Positions 59,867-64,000 of a stretch of DNA of 64,000 nt are shown here, in pieces (the first letter of the stretch is position 1; the number at the start of each line of letters is the position of its first letter). The DNA is from Acidovorax radicis. Its GTDB lineage: Bacteria > Pseudomonadota > Gammaproteobacteria > Burkholderiales > Burkholderiaceae_C. Made by a program: the position numbers and the translations under genes. The notes under the pieces are model-generated. The model saw only the letters and a program-made list of their open reading frames with translations. It was not told where the DNA came from and did no database searches. The DNA is taken from the NCBI RefSeq assembly GCF_020510705.1, contig NZ_CP075184.1, forward strand, positions 1,178,001 to 1,242,000, in the 5' to 3' direction.

Positions 59867-60435
59867 TTGTTCTCTCCATCCATAGAGGGCTCGACAGGCA
59901 GTGCTGGCGGCTGCATCCAATACTCCACCGTGCACTTGATGTGGTTCACGCCGAAGTTCGTTTCGTACTCCGAATACTTCCAGTTGCCCACCGTGTCCAC
60001 GCTAGCCTCACAGCAGTAGTCAGACGGACGCGGGTGCACCCACACTTCATCAAACGGCGGCGGCAAACGATCCTTGACGCTCACCCACCCTGCGGATAGA
60101 GCAGGCTGTGGGGCGGCGTAAACGGGGGTGCAGTTGTCATGCTTTCGTGCATGCTGTTCGTCTTTTGTAAAACCGGTGTACGTTTCATCTGGTCGCCCAG
60201 TTGCGCTGCTGTGCGTCCAGTCGTACAGCCAGCCGTGCGGCGCCACCGCTTCTTGTGCTCCTGGCAGGGGCAGGGATGCGCGGGCTTTCCACGCTATCCA
60301 CATGCAATCCTCAGTGAGCTGGTTCATTCCAGCGTCATCAAGCTCATATGTGCGTTCGGGTTCTGGCTCGGCTTGATCTTGTTGGTTCATCCACTCCTCA
60401 AACGCCTCGCGCTCTGCTGTTGTCTTGTCTGTCAT
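59863..60435 (-). CDS. DUF551-containing phage protein
   Basis: A 190-residue protein. The C-terminal 60 residues (GWVSVKDRLPPPFDEVWVHP to VEYWMQPPALP) match DUF551, a beta-rich unit widespread in phage early regions. The N-terminus AEREAFEEWMNQQDQAEPEP is a polar helix, also usual there. Start 60435 has AAGGAG upstream. It is the first gene of the tight operon that ends at 56,881. Confidence 0.75.
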   Translation of the reverse strand: MTDKTTAEREAFEEWMNQQDQAEPEPERTYELDDAGMNQLTEDCMWIAWKARASLPLPGAQEAVAPHGWLYDWTHSSATGRPDETYTGFTKDEQHARKHDNCTPVYAAPQPALSAGWVSVKDRLPPPFDEVWVHPRPSDYCCEASVDTVGNWKYSEYETNFGVNHIKCTVEYWMQPPALPVEPSMDGENK

Positions 60436-60490
60436 ACGGGCTCCTTGTGTGGTACATCGCGGCCAGCGCTTAACTGGTATCAGCTGGTTG

Positions 60491-61786
60491 CTATGAATTG
60501 CGTAGCGCAACCTGAATGCGCCGGCCAATCCATGTGACGTTGGGCACAGCCCAGCTATTGCCAAGCGCCTTGTAACGAGGCCCGTCTGGGCACTGGTCGG
60601 CGGGCTTGCCGCGCCAGGGGATGGCGGTATATCCATCGGGGAAACCTTGCAGACGCTCGCACTCGGTGGGTGTCAGGCGGCGCACCTGCATGGCACTGGC
60701 AACCAGTTCTGAATCGGCTTGATGTCCTGGGCTATTCGTCTGCCCACCGCCGCGTGACGATCGAGCCACCATGGTTGCCGCAACTTCTGGCGTGTACGCG
60801 ACGGGCACCAGGCCACGTTCGTCCTTAAAACCGCTGTGCGCATCGCCGTTGGCTGTGAGTGTGCCCACCGTGCACGGCACCAGCGGCGTGCCACGCCCCG
60901 TTCCGTCCTCGCTGGCGTCGAAGCCTTCGCCGCGCAGTGTGTGAGTGGTGTCAGCGAACACCATCAACGGCGTCTGATTGTTGACGGTCTTGCCGATGTT
61001 GCTGCACGTCAGGCCCGTAGACCCTTCCGCGTTGCCGCTGGCGATCAGCCCGCCGTCGCAGTCGAAGTCTGTCCCAAGGCCACCGCCTGCAGTGCAGCGT
61101 GAAGGGATGGTGGGAGCTGTTTGCCGCGCTTCTCTGCTCGGCGCAGTATCCCGGCGCATGCCGTCCCACTCAAAAAGAACCTGGTCGGGATCAAACCCTT
61201 TTCGAGCACTTGCGACAACGAACACACGGCGGCGGCGTTGGGCCACTCCGAAATATTGGGCGTCCAAGGTCCGCCAGGCAATTGCCCGCGTTGGTCCATA
61301 CACAGCACCAGCGTTCGCCCACTTTTCCCCTGGTGGCTCCAGCGGGCCATCTTCTCCGGCAAGGCCGCCCAGAAAGCACCCGAATGCGTTGTCTTTGGTG
61401 CTGAGGACGCCGGGGACGTTTTCCCAGAAGACGATGCACTCGTCTTCACCGCGTCCAGTTCGAACATGGTCAATTGCATTTGCGATCTCCACAAATTTGA
61501 GGGTGAGATTGCCGCGGGCATCAGCCAGCGACTCGCGCAGGCCCGCCACGCTGAATGCCTGGCAGGGAGTTCCACCGCACAGCACATCGGGTGCCGGCAC
61601 TTCGCCAGCCAAAATGGCACGCGCGATCTTGGCCATGTCGCCCAGGTTTGGCACGCTGGGGTAGTGATGCGCCAGGACTGCGCTGGCGAATTTGTCGATC
61701 TCGGCCAACCAAGCAGCTCGCCAGCCGAGGTCATGCCAGGCGACCGTCGCGGCTTCTATGCCGCTACACACTGAACCGAATTGCAT
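60491..61786 (-). CDS. Phage DNA (cytosine-5) methyltransferase
   Basis: A 431-residue C5 methylase. Motif I is FGSVCSGIEAATVAWHDLG, motif IV GGTPCQAFSVAG with catalytic Cys, motif VI ENVPGVLS, motif VIII QRRRRVFVVA, motif IX near LTPTECERLQGFP and motif X GNSWAVPNVTWIG. A long variable region (about 230-365) should hold target recognition. GGAG precedes ATG 61786. There is no endonuclease next to it, so it is an orphan, probably used to evade host restriction. Confidence 0.92.
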   Translation of the reverse strand: MQFGSVCSGIEAATVAWHDLGWRAAWLAEIDKFASAVLAHHYPSVPNLGDMAKIARAILAGEVPAPDVLCGGTPCQAFSVAGLRESLADARGNLTLKFVEIANAIDHVRTGRGEDECIVFWENVPGVLSTKDNAFGCFLGGLAGEDGPLEPPGEKWANAGAVYGPTRAIAWRTLDAQYFGVAQRRRRVFVVASARKGFDPDQVLFEWDGMRRDTAPSREARQTAPTIPSRCTAGGGLGTDFDCDGGLIASGNAEGSTGLTCSNIGKTVNNQTPLMVFADTTHTLRGEGFDASEDGTGRGTPLVPCTVGTLTANGDAHSGFKDERGLVPVAYTPEVAATMVARSSRGGGQTNSPGHQADSELVASAMQVRRLTPTECERLQGFPDGYTAIPWRGKPADQCPDGPRYKALGNSWAVPNVTWIGRRIQVALRNS

Positions 61787-61800
61787 TGGTTGGGGCTCCA

Positions 61801-61826
61801 AAAGAGAAAGCCCGCTATTGCGGGCC
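61801..61826 (-). terminator. Terminator between ssb and the methyltransferase gene
   Basis: On the minus strand GCCCGC-AATA-GCGGGC is followed by TTTCTCTTTT. It lies 15 bp before the methyltransferase ATG, so read-through or attenuation would control that gene. Confidence 0.85.
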
Positions 61827-61847
61827 TGTGTGGGGGGTGGGGGAGGG

Positions 61848-62339
61848 CTACAGCACCAGATGGGCGCCGCGATAGCTCAGGGGGTCGCGGAAGGGAATGG
61901 AATCTTCCATTTCATCGAACCCACTTCCTCCAGATTGCGGTGGCGGTGCCGGGCGCGACGTGGGCGCAGGTGCCGCAGCTGGCCTGCGCTGTGGTTGCGA
62001 ATCGCTCCCGCCTTGCCCGGTATCACGCTTCGGCCCCAATTCCACATCGTCCACGCGCGCGGCTAGCTTCTGCGCCTCGTAGCCGTCTTTGTCGGTGTAC
62101 TTTTCAATGTGCACATCGCCCAGCGTGAAAAGGTGCAGCGATCCTTTCAAAAGGAATGGCGCCAGCTTCTCTGCACGCTCGCCCCAGAACGCCGCATCAA
62201 TCCACTGCGACGGGTACTCATCGCCCTCTTTCTGCCCAAAGTTGTAGACCAGGGACAGGTTCGCTACCTGCTTTCCGCTTGGGAGCGTTTTCACTTCTGC
62301 ATCGCGTCCGAGACGCATCAACCCGTACATTTTTGCCAT
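61848..62339 (-). CDS. ssb: Phage single-stranded DNA-binding protein
   Basis: A 163-residue SSB. Residues 1-105 form the OB fold (GRDAEVKTLPSGKQVANLSL; WIDAAFWGERAEKLAPFLLKG). A Pro/Gln-rich linker follows. The usual acidic tip is present as DEMEDSIPF but is not terminal: ten more residues (RDPLSYRGAHLVL region) follow, a feature of phage SSBs. It lies downstream of the exonuclease in the recombination cluster. Confidence 0.88.
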   Translation of the reverse strand: MAKMYGLMRLGRDAEVKTLPSGKQVANLSLVYNFGQKEGDEYPSQWIDAAFWGERAEKLAPFLLKGSLHLFTLGDVHIEKYTDKDGYEAQKLAARVDDVELGPKRDTGQGGSDSQPQRRPAAAPAPTSRPAPPPQSGGSGFDEMEDSIPFRDPLSYRGAHLVL

Positions 62340-62384
62340 GATTGGCCTTTCTAAAGTCCCAGCAGCCTGCCCGCTGGGTGTTGG

Positions 62385-63047
62385 TTAAGCTGTTTCCAGC
62401 TCGGTGATTGGGTGGATCTGGTCGAACTCCTGCACGACCTCGGCGTAATACTCGCGCGCTGCCTTCACCTTCTCAGCAATGGCACGCTCTTTGGCAAAGT
62501 CGCGCTGAATAGTCCAGCTGGTCAGGCGCATGTGCTCGGGGATGTGGCCGACAACGTGCATCTGCAACGGCTCGAAGCCGATCAGGCGCTCAGGGGTGTC
62601 AACCAAGGCATAGTTCACCTCCCACTCGTCGGCGTCCCACAGCCACATGTAGCCGCGCATCTGCCATTCATACAGCTTGTCTTCGCAGTCCACGACCCAG
62701 CCGGGGAAGGTCTTCGCTGACCACGACGACTTGAGATCGTGCCCGCGCTTGCGCTCCACGTCGTATAGGTCGCACTCGCCGCTGATCAGCCCATTGCTTT
62801 TGCGCTCTTTGTTCTTGGAGAGACTCAAGCCACGCACCCGGTTGAGAAGTGCAATACTTTCATCCTCGACCTCGATTCCCTTTTGCGTTTCCTTGCTGGA
62901 AAACTCGAAGTCCACACCGAGAATTTCCTGCTGGGCCAGCTCGCGGATATAGGTCTTGGCGCCCACCGATAGCGGGCCATCTTTGAGCGTCTTGGGCTCG
63001 GTCATGATCTTGCCCAATGAGCTGCACCGGATGAGGATTTCACGCAT
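62385..63047 (-). CDS. YqaJ-type phage recombination exonuclease
   Basis: A 220-residue lambda-Exo/RecB-fold nuclease. The active-site pattern is seen in KGIEVEDESIALL, ISGECDLYD and KRGHDLKSSWS (the D-x-K). RCSSLGKIMTEPK at the start is typical of YqaJ-like proteins. AAGGAG precedes ATG 63047; an upstream start at 63101 is rejected. The start overlaps the preceding gene by 8 bp, which implies the two act together, as exonuclease and annealing protein do in other phages. Confidence 0.86.
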   Translation of the reverse strand: MREILIRCSSLGKIMTEPKTLKDGPLSVGAKTYIRELAQQEILGVDFEFSSKETQKGIEVEDESIALLNRVRGLSLSKNKERKSNGLISGECDLYDVERKRGHDLKSSWSAKTFPGWVVDCEDKLYEWQMRGYMWLWDADEWEVNYALVDTPERLIGFEPLQMHVVGHIPEHMRLTSWTIQRDFAKERAIAEKVKAAREYYAEVVQEFDQIHPITELETA

Positions 63048-63861
63048 GTGCTGCTCCTTGTTTCTTGAGGGCCGCGCCGCGCGTTTGCACGGCTTTGGCA
63101 AAGGTGGCGTAGCCGTCCTTGTCGCGGGCGGCTTGGAACACTTTCACGCCGTCCTGCATGGTCTTGCGCAAGGCCGCTTCATCGGGCGCCGCAGTCGCAC
63201 GCGCGCACCAGTCATCGCGGACAAGCTGCATTTGCGCATCGCGCTCGTCGTCCACCAAGTGGCGTACCAGTTCGGCGTCCAGGTCTTCCAAGTCCTGGCT
63301 GAACATGTCAGATGCCGCCGTGACGTTCAACACCATGGCGATCTTGGCCCTCTTGCATGCCATCTTGAGAACGGTATTGGCAAGGTCTGCTGACTCGGTG
63401 CGCACCTGCTGCACGGTGTAGTGCCCGCCTTGCTTGCGTCCGAACTTTAGGCGGCGGTGTGTTTCTTGCGTGGCGTTGAATTCCTCCACGCACACGGCCT
63501 TGCGCCAGCGGTATTTTTCTTCATCGCTGGAACACTCACCAAGGCCAGAGCCCAGCGTCGCTCCAGAGGTTTGGTGCTCACCTACGCAGTTCACCCGGTA
63601 GCGAATGGAGCCATCGCGCGACAGGTCTGTGACCTCGTAGCGGTCGGCAATGCGGAATGTCATGCACAGCACCTCGGCGCCGGACTTCAGCAGCGTAGGC
63701 TTGTCGCCAGCGCCAGGAATGGCCCCGTAGTGCACATTGGGTTTCATCACGGCCTGCATAACCTGTTGCACGGTCTTGGCATGCGCGACGACTTCAGCAG
63801 TTGGGTTCGCGCTTCGTGCGGGAACCATGCTGGCTGTATCAACTTCAACGACAGCGTTCAT
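63040..63861 (-). CDS. Phage protein paired with the exonuclease, candidate recombination mediator
   Basis: A 273-residue protein. The segment NVHYGAIPGAGDKPTLLKSG with AEVLCMTFRI, and further on ADLANTVLKMACKRAKIAMV with SDMFSQDLEDLD, are conserved in a widespread phage family next to YqaJ/RecB-like exonucleases. It does not look like RecT, Erf or Rad52 by eye. By position it should be the single-strand annealing partner or a ssDNA binder. Start 63861 (MNAVVEVDTA) is chosen over the long frame to 63939, which would overlap the next gene. Confidence 0.7.
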   Translation of the reverse strand: MNAVVEVDTASMVPARSANPTAEVVAHAKTVQQVMQAVMKPNVHYGAIPGAGDKPTLLKSGAEVLCMTFRIADRYEVTDLSRDGSIRYRVNCVGEHQTSGATLGSGLGECSSDEEKYRWRKAVCVEEFNATQETHRRLKFGRKQGGHYTVQQVRTESADLANTVLKMACKRAKIAMVLNVTAASDMFSQDLEDLDAELVRHLVDDERDAQMQLVRDDWCARATAAPDEAALRKTMQDGVKVFQAARDKDGYATFAKAVQTRGAALKKQGAAHA

Positions 63862-63872
63862 AGTGGTGTTTC

Positions 63873-64000
63873 TCAGTAGGTTATGGATACAGCCGGGATC
63901 GCCTTCTTCGCGATGAGGGTCACGGCGGTCTTGGCGCATTCCTCGGTCAGGCCGCCAGCCATGAATGCCTCCATGGCTGCGCGGTTGATGGCGATCTTGT
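63873..64000 (-). CDS. Phage protein, C-terminal part (runs off the right edge)
   Basis: The last 41 codons of a gene entering from the right. The translation contains NRAAMEAFMAGGLTEECAKT and ends in KKAIPAVSITY, an ending shared by a family of small phage early proteins of unknown role. The stop is 11 bp before the next start, so it belongs to the same transcript. Confidence 0.7.
   Translation of the reverse strand, partial: KIAINRAAMEAFMAGGLTEECAKTAVTLIAKKAIPAVSITY

Larger units (their letters stand above)
54696..64000. mobile_element. Prophage, left part (continues beyond the window)
   Basis: Begins next to tRNA-Ser(CGA) with a tyrosine integrase and excisionase-like gene, followed by all-minus-strand recombination, regulatory and early genes. 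Structural genes are not reached. The G+C content and codon choice are visibly less extreme than in the flanking host genes, and no copy of the palindromic repeat occurs here although eleven are found in the preceding 54 kb. The left attachment site should lie between 54,650 and 54,774; the right copy of the tRNA 3' end should lie beyond 64,000. Confidence 0.88.

Noticed and set aside
60486..60515. GTTGCTATGAATTGCGTAGCGC as a repeat copy in the prophage
   Set aside because: It resembles the left end of the repeat, but the GCGCTT/AAGCGC arms are missing and it encodes the methylase C-terminus in frame.

Overview
The window looks like chromosome of a high-G+C betaproteobacterium of the family Comamonadaceae, most like Acidovorax. 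The basis is gene content (DUF3460 next to scpA, a fused pabB-pabC, a DUF3305/DUF3306/ferredoxin/TorD formate dehydrogenase block), strongly G/C-ending codons, and many copies of a short palindromic repeat. The placement rests on recognition only; no search was run.

Layout. 1-7,616: the end of nadA, a PabB-PabC fusion, a two-CBS protein, a tautomerase, nadB, scpA, DUF3460 and a BamE-like lipoprotein. 7,618-14,914: a ThDP enzyme, an FAD dehydrogenase and a divergent AraC-type regulator that look like one uncharacterised catabolic unit, then a SulP transporter, a YitT-family protein and a small lipoprotein. 14,935-19,201: metG, a patatin-like lipase and a membrane-anchored Mrr-like protein. 19,322-36,446: a large formate oxidation region. 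It has apbC (Fe-S carrier), a cytoplasmic NAD-linked formate dehydrogenase (fused NuoE/NuoF-type subunit plus a molybdo/tungsto-bis-MGD subunit, FDH1-like), accessory proteins (DUF3305, DUF3306, a multi-cluster ferredoxin, a TorD-type chaperone), a Tat-exported FDH3-type enzyme with its Fe-S and cytochrome b subunits, and fdhD. One region therefore carries two enzymes of different cell location that probably share maturation proteins.

36,552-54,750: an EamA permease with a histidine-rich tail, a membrane-bound C13 (legumain-like) peptidase, a large FtsX-type permease, a truncated haemoglobin, LemA and an M48 protease, RidA, a CpdB-like lipoprotein, radC-smr, fkpB-ispH, a CBS protein, a threonine dehydratase-like enzyme, and serS followed directly by tRNA-Ser(CGA). 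54,775-64,000: the left part of a prophage apparently inserted by this tRNA. It has a tyrosine integrase, an excisionase-like protein, RdgC, a tight operon of small unknown genes, a cytosine methyltransferase, SSB, a YqaJ-type exonuclease and a probable recombination partner. It runs off the right edge.

The most unusual signal is the palindromic repeat (core ATAGCTGCTAGCGCTT ... AAGCGCTAGAGGCC). I find eleven copies outside the prophage. Eight lie between genes, two of them ending at a start codon. Three lie inside genes, in frame and exactly in interdomain linkers: the fusion junction of the NuoE/NuoF-type formate dehydrogenase subunit, the linker after the N-terminal 2Fe-2S domain of its partner, and the linker before the C-terminal tRNA-binding domain of MetG. 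This resembles the protein-coding palindromic elements of Rickettsia and suggests a repeat family able to insert into, and shape, proteins.
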